Origin: Cellulomonas denverensis | GTDB lineage: Bacteria; Actinomycetota; Actinomycetes; Actinomycetales; Cellulomonadaceae | Direction: 5' to 3' | DNA: 64,000 bases | Assembly: GCF_012396125.1 (NCBI RefSeq) | Contig: NZ_JAAXOX010000007.1 | Location: forward strand, 1 to 64,000 | In this document: positions 15,728 to 24,700 of the stretch, piece after piece | Position numbering within the stretch: the stretch's first letter is position 1 | How the letters are laid out: each line of letters opens with the position of its first letter | The notes under the pieces: model-generated | Database searches by the model: none | What the model saw: the letters and a program-made list of their open reading frames with translations, nothing else | What the model was told of the DNA's origin: nothing | Translations under genes and position numbers: made by a program

Positions 15728-18478
15728 GTGGAGGACATGGACGAGATCGTCCGCGAGTTCCTGGTGGAGAGCTACGAGAACCTGGACCAGCTGGACCAGG
15801 ACCTCGTGGCCCTGGAGAGCGACCCCGGTTCCCGGGCGCTGATCGCCAGCGTGTTCCGGACGATCCACACCATCAAGGGCACCAGCGGGTTCCTGGCGTT
15901 CTCGAACCTGGAGCGGGTCGCGCACGCGGGGGAGAACCTGCTGGTCGAGCTGCGGGACGGTCGCCGGTCGATGGATCAGCCGACCACCGACGTGCTGCTG
16001 CGGCTGGTCGACACGATCCGCGACATCTTGCGCTCGATCGAGAACGAGGGTGGCGAGGGCGCGGTGCAGGTCGACCCGGTGATCGCCGCGATCGAGGCGG
16101 TGCAGGCCCGCGACCCCCAGGCCGCCGAGCAGGCTCAGCCCAGTGGTCAAGCCGCTGCCGAGCCGGCCCAGCCCAGCGCTCAGGCCGCAGCCGAGTCGGC
16201 CCAGCCCAGCGCTCAGGTAGCCGCCGAGTCGGCCCAGCCCGCTGGTCAGGCCGCCACGGCGGAACCGGCCGGACCGGCCGATCAGTCCGGCCCGACGCAG
16301 CCGTCCGGGCCAGTCGACGAGGCCGCCGCCGAGCACCGGGCACCCGAGCAGCAGGTCCCGGCGCCGACCGTCGCCGGGAGCCTCTCGCCGACCATCACCC
16401 CGGCGGCCGGCGCACCGGCAACCGAGGCCGTCGCCGAGCCTGCACCCGCCCCGGCGGGCCTGATCCAGCCCCAGTCGGCCCCGGCCGTCGAGCGCATCCC
16501 GGCAGCGACCCAGGCCACCCCGGCGACCCAGGCCACCCCGGCCACCCCGGCGACCCAGGCCACCATCGAAGCCCAGGCCCTCGCCACCCCCGCGGCTCCG
16601 GCCCCTGCGGCTCCGGCCCTCGCCACTCCCGCGGCCCCGGCCCCCGCCACCCCCGCGGCGCACCAGCCCGCACCGGCACCCACCCCGGCAACCCCGGCCG
16701 CCGCCACCCCGGCAGCACCCCCCGCCGCACCCCCGACCCCGCCCGCGGAGGAGGTCGGCGCCCTGCGCACCGGCGCCGCCGACGCGTCCATCCGGGTGGA
16801 CGTCGACCTGCTGGACGCCCTGATGCGCCAGGTCGGCGAGCTGGTCCTGGCCCGCAACCAGATCAGCCGCCTGGCCTCCGGCACCGAGGACGTCGACCTG
16901 GCCCGTTCCGCGCAGCGGCTGAACCTGATCGCGGGGGAGCTGCAGGAGGGCGTGATGAAGACCCGGATGCAGCCGATCGAGCACGTCTGGTCGAAGATGC
17001 CCCGGATCGTGCGCGACCTGGCGGCGGTCTGCCATCGCGAGGTGCGTCTCGACCTGTCCGGTGGTGACACCGAGCTGGACCGCAGCCTGTTGGAGGCGGT
17101 GAAGGACCCGCTGACCCACCTGGTGCGCAACGCGGTGGACCACGGCATCGAGTCCGCCGAGGACCGGGTCGCCGTGGGCAAGTCGCCGAAGGGTGAGCTG
17201 GCGCTGCGGGCGTATCACGCGTCCGGGCAGGTGGTGGTGGAGGTCGCCGACGACGGCCGGGGCATCGACCCGGAGAAGATCGGCGCGAAGGCGGTCCAGC
17301 GCGGGCTGCGCACCCAGGCGCAGGTGGACGCGATGAGCCCGTCCGACCTGTTGCAGCTGCTGTTCCTGCCCGGGTTCTCCACCGCGGAGGCCGTGACGAA
17401 CGTGTCCGGCCGCGGGGTCGGGATGGACGTGGTCCGGACCAAGATCGAGGCGATCGGCGGTGCGGTCGAGGTCGACTCGGCAGTCGGCCGGGGCACGACC
17501 TGGCGGCTGCGGATCCCGCTGACCCTGGCGATCATGCCCGCGCTGACCGTGGAGTGCGCCGGTGACCTGTACGCGATCCCGCAGGTGAACCTGCTGGAGC
17601 TGGTGGCGCTGGACTCGCAGCGTTCGGAATCGGGCATCGAGCACATCCACGAGGCCCCGGTGTACCGGCTGCGCGGCGAGCTGCTGCCGCTGGTATCGCT
17701 GTCCAGCGTGCTGGAGGTGCCGGCCGACAGCGCCGCGCAGGTGATCGCGGTGGTGCAGTCGGACCACCAGCGGTTCGGCCTGCTGGTCGACCGGGTGCTG
17801 AACACCGAGGAGATCGTGGTCAAGCCGCTGTCCGCCCGGCTGAAGGCGATCGGTGCCTATGCCGGTGCGACGGTGCTCGGCGACGGGCACGTGGCGCTGA
17901 TCCTGGATGTGCAGGCGATCGCCCGGCGCGCCCTGGCCGGGGAGCTGGAGCTCGCGGCCCGGGAGGCGCATGCGGCGGCGGCCGCTGCCGAGGCGCACGA
18001 CCTGCAGCAGGTGCTGGTGGTCGGCATCGGTGGTGGCAGGCAGGTGGCGATGCCACTGGCGTCGGTGGCCCGGCTGGAACATGTCCGGGCGGACCAGGTC
18101 GAGTGGGTCGGCGGCCGGGAGGTGGTGCAGTACCGGGGCACCATCCTGCCGCTGGCCCGGCTGGATCGGATCCTGGGTGCCTACGGCGAGGAGGAGTCCT
18201 CCGAGCTGCTGCTGGTGGTGTACTCGCGGGCCGGTCGCAGTGTCGGCCTGGTGGTCCGGGAGATCGTGGACATCGTCGACGACGACTCTGCCCGGCACTC
18301 CGACATCGAGGACGCCGGCCTGGTCGGTTCCACGGTGCTCGGCGACCGAGTGACCGAACTGCTGGACGTGCGCCGGGCGATCCTGGCCGCGGATGCCGCC
18401 TTCTACGACGAGCGGGTCGAGGCGGCCGTGCTGCCGACCCAGTTCAGCGCCGACGACCTGGTGGGAGTGGCCCGATGA
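15728..18478 (+). CDS. cheA: Chemotaxis histidine kinase CheA
   Basis: 916 residues from GTG 15728, chosen because GGAGGAGG lies 5 nt upstream. Domains: Hpt with phospho-accepting His47 (FRTIHTIKGTSGFLAF); an Ala/Pro-rich linker about 125-345 with no recognisable CheY-binding P2 domain; a dimerisation helix pair from about 355; an HATPase domain with N box HLVRNAVDHGIES, G1 DDGRGID and G2 GRGVGMDVV; then two CheW-like domains (about 600-735 and 760-890). It phosphorylates CheY in response to receptors. ATGA overlap with cheW. Typical CheA is 650-750 residues; the excess is the linker and second CheW domain. Confidence 0.92.
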   Translation: MEDMDEIVREFLVESYENLDQLDQDLVALESDPGSRALIASVFRTIHTIKGTSGFLAFSNLERVAHAGENLLVELRDGRRSMDQPTTDVLLRLVDTIRDILRSIENEGGEGAVQVDPVIAAIEAVQARDPQAAEQAQPSGQAAAEPAQPSAQAAAESAQPSAQVAAESAQPAGQAATAEPAGPADQSGPTQPSGPVDEAAAEHRAPEQQVPAPTVAGSLSPTITPAAGAPATEAVAEPAPAPAGLIQPQSAPAVERIPAATQATPATQATPATPATQATIEAQALATPAAPAPAAPALATPAAPAPATPAAHQPAPAPTPATPAAATPAAPPAAPPTPPAEEVGALRTGAADASIRVDVDLLDALMRQVGELVLARNQISRLASGTEDVDLARSAQRLNLIAGELQEGVMKTRMQPIEHVWSKMPRIVRDLAAVCHREVRLDLSGGDTELDRSLLEAVKDPLTHLVRNAVDHGIESAEDRVAVGKSPKGELALRAYHASGQVVVEVADDGRGIDPEKIGAKAVQRGLRTQAQVDAMSPSDLLQLLFLPGFSTAEAVTNVSGRGVGMDVVRTKIEAIGGAVEVDSAVGRGTTWRLRIPLTLAIMPALTVECAGDLYAIPQVNLLELVALDSQRSESGIEHIHEAPVYRLRGELLPLVSLSSVLEVPADSAAQVIAVVQSDHQRFGLLVDRVLNTEEIVVKPLSARLKAIGAYAGATVLGDGHVALILDVQAIARRALAGELELAAREAHAAAAAAEAHDLQQVLVVGIGGGRQVAMPLASVARLEHVRADQVEWVGGREVVQYRGTILPLARLDRILGAYGEEESSELLLVVYSRAGRSVGLVVREIVDIVDDDSARHSDIEDAGLVGSTVLGDRVTELLDVRRAILAADAAFYDERVEAAVLPTQFSADDLVGVAR
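16136..16267 (+). repeat. 33-bp tandem repeat, four copies, in the cheA linker
   Basis: Copies start at 16136, 16169, 16202 and 16235. Each encodes an 11-residue unit such as QPSGQAAAEPA or QPSAQAAAESA. Followed further on by Ala/Thr/Pro low-complexity coding (about 16500-16740). The repeat is in frame and lies between Hpt and the dimerisation domain. Confidence 0.85.
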
Positions 18479-18891
18479 GCCAGTACGTGACCTTCGCCCT
18501 CGGCGGCAGCCTGTACGGGGTCGATGTGACCCGGGTGCAGGAGGCGCTGCGGTCGCACACCCGGACCCGGGTGCCGCTGGCCCCGCCTGGGGTGGCCGGG
18601 TTGGTGAACCTGCGCGGGCAGGTGGTGCTCACCGTGGACCTGCGCCCGCGGCTGGGCCTGGCGCCGCTGGACGAGGACGCCGAGCCGATGATGGTGGTGG
18701 TGCAGGTGGACGGTGAGCCGGTCAGCCTGCTGGTGGACGAGATCGGCGACGTGATGGAGGTCGGCCCGGACTCGTTCGAGGCCCCGCCGGAGACCCTGGA
18801 CGCCGGGCTGCGCCCGCTGATCCTGGGCGCGCACAAGCTGGACGGCCGGCTGTTGCTGGTGCTGGACGTCGACCAGGCCACCGCCGCCTGA
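18475..18891 (+). CDS. cheW: Chemotaxis adaptor CheW
   Basis: 138 residues, a single CheW domain ([49 protein letters not shown]). It couples the chemoreceptor to CheA at the cytoplasmic array. ATG overlaps the cheA stop. A strong terminator follows at 18905. It may be the only stand-alone adaptor of the system in this window; cheY, cheB, cheR and cheD are not present here. Confidence 0.92.
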   Translation: MSQYVTFALGGSLYGVDVTRVQEALRSHTRTRVPLAPPGVAGLVNLRGQVVLTVDLRPRLGLAPLDEDAEPMMVVVQVDGEPVSLLVDEIGDVMEVGPDSFEAPPETLDAGLRPLILGAHKLDGRLLLVLDVDQATAA

Positions 18892-18904
18892 TCCGGACCG
18901 CACA

Positions 18905-18939
18905 CGAGGGCGGGCACCCACACCGGGTGCCCGCCCTCG
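18905..18939 (+). terminator. Terminator after cheW
   Basis: 15-bp perfect stem (18905-18919 / 18925-18939) with a 5-nt loop, followed by GTCGTTCTC. Separates cheAW from the chemoreceptor gene. Confidence 0.8.
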
Positions 18940-18962
18940 GTCGTTCTCACCCGGCGCATCCC

Positions 18963-18990
18963 CTCACAGCCCTCCGCACGGGGCCGATCA
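18963..18990 (+). promoter_or_regulatory. FliA/WhiG-type promoter candidate before the chemoreceptor gene
   Basis: CTCA at 18963-18966, 16 nt, then GCCGATCA at 18983-18990. The last eight bases equal those before flbD. Predicted transcription start about 18997, 35 nt before the ATG. Confidence 0.72.
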
Positions 18991-19031
18991 GACCGCCGCA
19001 GGGACCGCACACTCACGCCGAAGGACCGACC

Positions 19032-20717
19032 ATGCCGACAGCGACGTCCACCCACACCGCGCTCATCCCGACCCAGCGCGGCGCCCACCCCTCGGAGACC
19101 GGGCACCGGCCCACCCGGCGCGGCACCGCCTGGTTCACCAACCGGGGGGTGCGCACCAAGATCCTGATGCTGCTGGCCCTGCTCGGCGTGGTCTCGGTGG
19201 TGATCGGCACGGTCGCCACGGTCCGGCTGAACTCGCTGGCCGCCTCCACCGCCACGGTGACCGACGTGAGCCAGAACGTGATCGCCCCGCTGGCCGTGGT
19301 GCATCAGGAGGAGATCAAGGCCCGGATGCTGATCGCCCAGGCCGGTGCGGTGGACACCAGCACCCAGGACGAGCAGGACGCCGCCCTGGCAGGGATGGCC
19401 GCCACCGACGCCGACCTGCAGGCCGCCGCGGACGCCTTCGAGCAGGGGATCGGCAGCACCGTGGTCCCGGGCTGGAGCGACTTCAAGGACGCCTGGGCCG
19501 CCTGGACCCAGATCCGGGACGACCAGCTGGTGCCCGCCGCCTTCGCCTCCGATCAAGCCGCGTTCGAGCAGCTCAGCGAGGAGGTCTCCCAGCCGGCGAT
19601 CGACGCCATGGTCACCGCCCTGGAGCAGGCCGAGCAGTCCGCGCAGGACTACCTGTCCACCGTTTCGGACACTGCCGCACACGAGGCGTCGTCGGCGACC
19701 CGACTGCTGCTGACCCTGCTGGTGGTCGGGATCGGCCTGGTTGCCGGGGTCGGCCTGGTGATCGCCGGGATCATCCGCCGTCAGGTGCAGGAGGTGCAGC
19801 GCGCGATCGTGGCGATGGCGGACGGCGACCTGACCGTGGCCCCGCGGGTGGACACCGACGACGAGCTGGGGCAGATGTCCCGGGCGCTCGCGGTCGCCCA
19901 GACCAACCTGCGCGACACCATCTCCGGCGTGGTCGAGACCGCCCAGACCGTGGCCGCCGCCGCCGAGGAACTGTCCGCCGCCTCGACCCAGGTGGTCGCC
20001 GGCTCGGACCAGACCTCCGCCCAGGCCGGGGTGGTCGCCGCGGCCGCCGAGCAGGTCTCGCGCAACGTGCAGACCGTCGCGGCCGGCGCCGAGCAGATGG
20101 GTGCCAGCATCCGGGAGATCGCCCAGAACGCCTCGCAGGCGGCCAAGGTCGCCGGCCAGGCCACCGACGTCGCGGTCGCCACCAACGACCAGGTGTCCCG
20201 GCTGGGCGAGTCCAGCCAGGAGATCGGCAACGTGGTCAAGGCGATCACCTCCATCGCGGAGCAGACCAACCTGCTGGCCCTGAACGCCACGATCGAGGCG
20301 GCCCGCGCGGGGGAGGCCGGCAAGGGCTTCGCCGTGGTCGCCGGTGAGGTCAAGGAGCTCGCCCAGGAGACCGCCAAGGCCACCGAGGACATCGTGCGCC
20401 GGGTCGAGGCGATCCAGGCCGACACCGGTGCCGCCGTGACCGCGATCGGGGAGATCGGCCACATCATCGCCAGCATCAACGACTACCAGCTCACGATCGC
20501 CTCGGCGGTGGAGGAGCAGACCGCGACCACCACCGAGATGTCCCGGTCGGTCGCCGAGGCCGCCACCGGCTCCGGGGAGATCGCCACCAACATCACCGGG
20601 GTGGCGTCCGCTGCCTCGTCCTCCAGCCAGACCCTGGGCCAGATGGGCGACGCGATCGCCGAGCTGGCCCGGATGTCCGAGGACCTGCGCGGCCGGGTCG
20701 CCCGGTTCACCTACTGA
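19032..20717 (+). CDS. Methyl-accepting chemotaxis protein
   Basis: 561 residues from ATG 19032 (AAGGACC upstream). Transmembrane helices at about 44-64 and 222-245 bracket a helical extracellular sensor of the four-helix-bundle type. A HAMP domain follows at about 246-300, and then the coiled-coil signalling domain with the conserved hairpin tip ([38 protein letters not shown]). It feeds CheA/CheW encoded upstream. No NWETF-like CheR tether is present at the C terminus. Ligand unknown. A longer in-frame ORF begins at 18927, but that would place the start within the terminator and promoter. Confidence 0.92.
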   Translation: MPTATSTHTALIPTQRGAHPSETGHRPTRRGTAWFTNRGVRTKILMLLALLGVVSVVIGTVATVRLNSLAASTATVTDVSQNVIAPLAVVHQEEIKARMLIAQAGAVDTSTQDEQDAALAGMAATDADLQAAADAFEQGIGSTVVPGWSDFKDAWAAWTQIRDDQLVPAAFASDQAAFEQLSEEVSQPAIDAMVTALEQAEQSAQDYLSTVSDTAAHEASSATRLLLTLLVVGIGLVAGVGLVIAGIIRRQVQEVQRAIVAMADGDLTVAPRVDTDDELGQMSRALAVAQTNLRDTISGVVETAQTVAAAAEELSAASTQVVAGSDQTSAQAGVVAAAAEQVSRNVQTVAAGAEQMGASIREIAQNASQAAKVAGQATDVAVATNDQVSRLGESSQEIGNVVKAITSIAEQTNLLALNATIEAARAGEAGKGFAVVAGEVKELAQETAKATEDIVRRVEAIQADTGAAVTAIGEIGHIIASINDYQLTIASAVEEQTATTTEMSRSVAEAATGSGEIATNITGVASAASSSSQTLGQMGDAIAELARMSEDLRGRVARFTY

Positions 20718-20720
20718 GCC

Positions 20721-20732
20721 TAGGTTTCCCCC
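20721..20732 (+). promoter_or_regulatory. -10 element of leaderless exonuclease gene
   Basis: TAGGTT at 20721-20726, 6 nt before the ATG at 20733, only 4 nt after the chemoreceptor stop. There is no ribosome binding site, so a leaderless message is likely. Confidence 0.5.
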
Positions 20733-21686
20733 ATGACCGCCACCGGCCCCCTGATGCTGCTGGACACCGCGTCCCTGTACTTCCGCGCCTACTACGGCGT
20801 CCCGGACTCGGTGAAGGCGCCGGACGGCACCCCGGTGAACGCGGTCCGGGGCCTGCTGGACATGATCGCCCGGCTGGTCACCGACCACCGGCCGACCCGG
20901 CTGGTGGCCTGCTGGGACGAGGACTGGCGGCCGGCTTTCCGGGTCGAGGCGATCCCGTCCTACAAGGCGCACCGGGTGGCCGAGGGCTCCACCGAGCAGG
21001 AGGAGGTCCCGGACACCCTGGCGCCCCAGGTGCCGGTGATCGCCGAGGTGCTGGCCGCGCTCGGGATCGCCCGGGCCGGTGCGGCGGGGTTCGAGGCGGA
21101 TGACGTGATCGGCACCCTGACCCACCGGGAGTCCGGTCACGGCCCGGTGCTGGTGGTGACCGGCGACCGGGACCTGTTCCAGCTGGTCGACGACGACGCC
21201 CCGGTGCGGGTGCTGTACACGATCCGCGGGATCAAGGACATCGAGCAGGTGGACACCGCCCGGTTGGCCGAGAAGTACGCGGTGGCGTCGGGCAGCGCCT
21301 ACGCCGACATGGCGGTGCTACGCGGCGACCCGAGCGACGGGTTGCCGGGGGTGGCCGGGATCGGGGAGAAGACCGCGGCGGCGCTGCTGGCCCGGTACGG
21401 CGACCTGGCCACGCTGCTGGCCGCCCGGGATGCCGGCGACCCGGGGCTGACCGCCACCCAGCGCCGCCGCCTGACCGAGGCCGCCGACTACCTGGCGGTC
21501 GCCCCCGGGGTGGTCCGGGTCGCCACCGACGCCCCGGTCACCCTGGCGCCCCGCCGGGCCGGTGGGGACTCCTTCGACCTGCCGCGCGAGCCGGCCGATC
21601 CGGAGGCGCTGGTCGACCTGACCGCGCGCTGGGGGCTGGAGTCCTCGGTCCGCCGGGTGCTGAACGCCCTGGCCCAGCAGCACTAG
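20733..21686 (+). CDS. Stand-alone 5'-3' exonuclease (Pol I N-terminal domain type)
   Basis: 317 residues. Matches the PIN-like/H3TH nuclease found as the N-terminal domain of DNA polymerase I: LLDTASLYFRAYYGVP at the start, acidic metal-site motif GFEADDVIGTL, TGDRDLFQLV, and a helix-hairpin-helix GLPGVAGIGEKTAAALL. Actinobacteria carry such free-standing proteins in addition to polA; a role in flap or RNA-primer removal is inferred from the family. It is not part of the motility unit despite its proximity. A bidirectional terminator follows. Confidence 0.9.
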   Translation: MTATGPLMLLDTASLYFRAYYGVPDSVKAPDGTPVNAVRGLLDMIARLVTDHRPTRLVACWDEDWRPAFRVEAIPSYKAHRVAEGSTEQEEVPDTLAPQVPVIAEVLAALGIARAGAAGFEADDVIGTLTHRESGHGPVLVVTGDRDLFQLVDDDAPVRVLYTIRGIKDIEQVDTARLAEKYAVASGSAYADMAVLRGDPSDGLPGVAGIGEKTAAALLARYGDLATLLAARDAGDPGLTATQRRRLTEAADYLAVAPGVVRVATDAPVTLAPRRAGGDSFDLPREPADPEALVDLTARWGLESSVRRVLNALAQQH

Positions 21687-21702
21687 CCGGCCCCGGACGA
21701 CG

Positions 21703-21737
21703 CGAGGCCGGACCGGTATCGCACCGGCCCGGCCTCG
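21703..21737. terminator. Bidirectional terminator between convergent genes
   Basis: 15-bp arms (21703-21717 / 21723-21737, CGAGGCCGG...CCGGCCTCG type) with one mismatch and a 5-nt loop, between the exonuclease gene and the convergent protease gene. Confidence 0.75.
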
Positions 21738-21756
21738 CAGCTCATCGTCCCGCGGG

Positions 21757-24700
21757 TCAGCGCACCCGCAGCACCCCGATGGTCAGTGACGGGGTGTACC
21801 CGCCGTCACCGGTGTAGATCGCCGTCACCGTGGTGGTCCGGCTCACCGCGGGCAGGGTCACCTGGGCCGTGCCGTCGGTGAGTGCCACCGCGGGCAGTGC
21901 CCGCAGCCCGACCAGGATGGTCACCTTGCCGCCGGCCGCCGGGGCGCCCGCCGGGCCGGAGACCGTGACGGTCACCGTCGGGGTGGAGTCCTTGCCGACG
22001 GTCCAGCTGTCGGTGTCCAGGGTGACCCGCGGCACCACCGGGCTGACCCGGTAGGTGGCCTTCGCCGAGCTGGACGAGGCCACGTCGGCGCTGCCGGTGT
22101 AGACCGCGGTGATCTTGTGCGACCCGGACGTCAGGTCGCGGGGCAGCGCGATGGTGGCGGTGGCGGTGGTCCCGGTGCCGGCGACCAGCTCGCCGGTGGC
22201 CAGGACCGTGTTGCCCTCGCGCAGTTCGACGGTGCCGGCCGGGACGAGGGTCCGCCCGGTGACGGTGACCGTCGCGGAGACCTCGTCGCCGTAGCGGCCG
22301 GAGGACTTCGACAGTGCGAGGGTGGTGGTCGAGCCGTCGGCGGCGACGTCGACGGTCACCGGGCTGCTGGCCGACCCGGCGTACGCCCCGTTGTCCGGCA
22401 CGAACTCGGCGACCAGGGTGTGCTTCCCGCCGCCCAGCCGGATCGTGGCCTGCGCCCGGCCCTCGGTCACCGGGGCGGTGGCCAGCTCGGTGTCGCCCTC
22501 CAGGAACCGGACGGTGCCGGTGGCGCCGGCCGGGGCGACGGTGGCGGTCAGCCGGATGTCCTGCCCGGCCTTCGGGTGCTTCGACACCGCCAGGGTGGTC
22601 CGGGTCTCGGTCGGGGCGGGCACCGTCACGTCCACCACCTGGGCCCGGGTGTCCGGGTCGGCGTTGTGGCTGTGCAGCACCAGCAGCCGGCCGTCACCGG
22701 CGGAGGCCGACCGGTGCACGGTGACCGAGGACTGGTCCGCGGCGGGGTACCACAGCGCGTCGGTCACCCCGGAGTCGAACCAGTACGGCGGGTCGAACGG
22801 GTCCACCGTGAACGGCTCCACCGCGTCCACCTGACCGGAGTCGTCGGCGGCGTAGGAGGAGGAGGTCCACACCCGGACGCTCGGCGTGTTGCCGGGCTCC
22901 AGGCCGAGGGCGGCGATCGACACCGGCGCGACCAGCACCGAGTTGTCGAAGACCGTGGTGTCCACGTCGCCGAAGTAGCCGTTGACCGCCTGCAGGTCCA
23001 GGACGTCGCCGGTGGCCAGGTCGAAGGTGGCGGCCACGGTCACGTCGGTGGCCGCCGACAGCTTCTGCACCACGGTGCGGAACTCCGGGCTGCCGTCCTG
23101 GTCGACATCCCAGTCGACCACCGGCCGGACCGCCTGGCCGAGGGTGGCCCACTCGCCCTGCACCGCGATGCCGATGCCCAGGTAGCCGTCCGCGGGGTCG
23201 CCGCCGGCCGCCGCCTGTTGTGGTGCGGTGGAGGCCCAGCCGGCCCAGCGCAGGTCACCGGAGGCGATCGCCGAGTCGGAGGTGACGAAGTCCGGGTCCT
23301 CGGGCAGGGCGTCGCTCTCGGCGCCGAGCACCAGCGGGGCGACCAGCGAGGTCCAGCCGCCGGAGTCGATCCCGCGGCCGGACAGCGTGATCGCGGCCTC
23401 GGTGGCACCGGCGTCCGGGAAGGACACGTCACCGGCGGTCAGCTCGCTGACCAGGCGGGGCGCGGCCTGCACCGGCACCCGCAGCTCACCGGTCGCACCG
23501 CCGGTCAGCACCAGCCGGCCGGACAGCGAGGCGACGTACTCGCGCGGTACCCCGCCCTGGGCGGTGGCCTGGGTCGGGTCGATCTCCCGCTCCAGGGTCG
23601 CCGGGTCGGCGGTCAGGGTCAGCGTGACCTCGGCCTGCCCGCCGGCCGGCACCTGCACGGTGGCCGGGGAGGTGGTGATGGTGGCGCCGCCGGTGGTGGT
23701 CGCCGCGACGAAGGAGGTGTCGTAGGAGACCGCCTCGCTGCCGGTGTTCTGCACGGTCACCGTCTTGCTGGCGGTGACCGTCTCGGCGCCGACGTCCACC
23801 ACGCCGAAGGTCACCGACACCTGGTCGGGGTCGTCGGTGCCGTAGGCCAGCACCGGGTCGGCGACCGCGTTCACGGCGTCCACCCGGCCGGAACCGACCC
23901 GCTGCGGGCCGTAGGCGGTGCCGGACTGGTTCGCGCCGGTCCACACGTCGTGGGTGGCGGTGTTCATGATCGCGGCCTTCACCTGCGCCGGGGTCCACTC
24001 CGGGTGGGTGGCCCGGACCAGGGCGCCGATGCCCGCCACGTGCGGGGAGGACATCGAGGTGCCGGACAGCGAGTGCGCCGCCGCGCCGGTCCCGGAGGCG
24101 GCCGAGAAGATCAGCGTGCCCGGGGCGGCCACGTCGGGCTTGATGATGCCCAGCGAGCCGTGCGCCCCGCGGGACGAGCCGGGGTTGAGCGCGTCACCGG
24201 CCTCGTCGGCCTGGACGGTCGCCGCCAGCGACGGGCCGAGGTGCGCGACCACCCCGCCGGCCTGGATCGACGGCAGCAGCGCGTCGGTGGAGGCGGCGGT
24301 CAGCTGCGCACCGGGCAGGGTGGCGTTCCCGGCGATGCCGGCGCTGAACACGGTGTTCTCGGTGCCGATCAGCACGCCGACCGCGCCGGCGGCCTGGGCG
24401 TTGTTCCACCGGGCGGCCGAACCGCAGGCCCGGGTGGCGTCGTCGTCGTCCCACCACAGGTAGACGATCGTGCCGGCCACCGCGGGGTCGAGCGGCGCGC
24501 AGCCGTCCACCCCGTCACCGGCATAGGTCACCGGGGCGGTCACGTCGCCGCCGGTGTAGGAGATCGAGTTCTGCGCGGCGTACACCCCGGGGGTGGCACC
24601 GGCGGTGATCTCCACCCCGTCGTAGGTCTGCGGGCTGCCGACCGAGTTGGCCACGGTCAGCCCGGAGGCCGCGCTGCCCGGCGAACCACCGACGTCGGTG

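Noticed and set aside
16136..16267. CRISPR-like direct repeats
   Set aside because: The 33-bp units are contiguous without spacers, in frame, and encode the CheA linker.
15553..17067. Alternative 504-codon frame across the start of cheA
   Set aside because: Reads Arg/Gly/Pro-rich sequence in a different frame through the Hpt domain of CheA.
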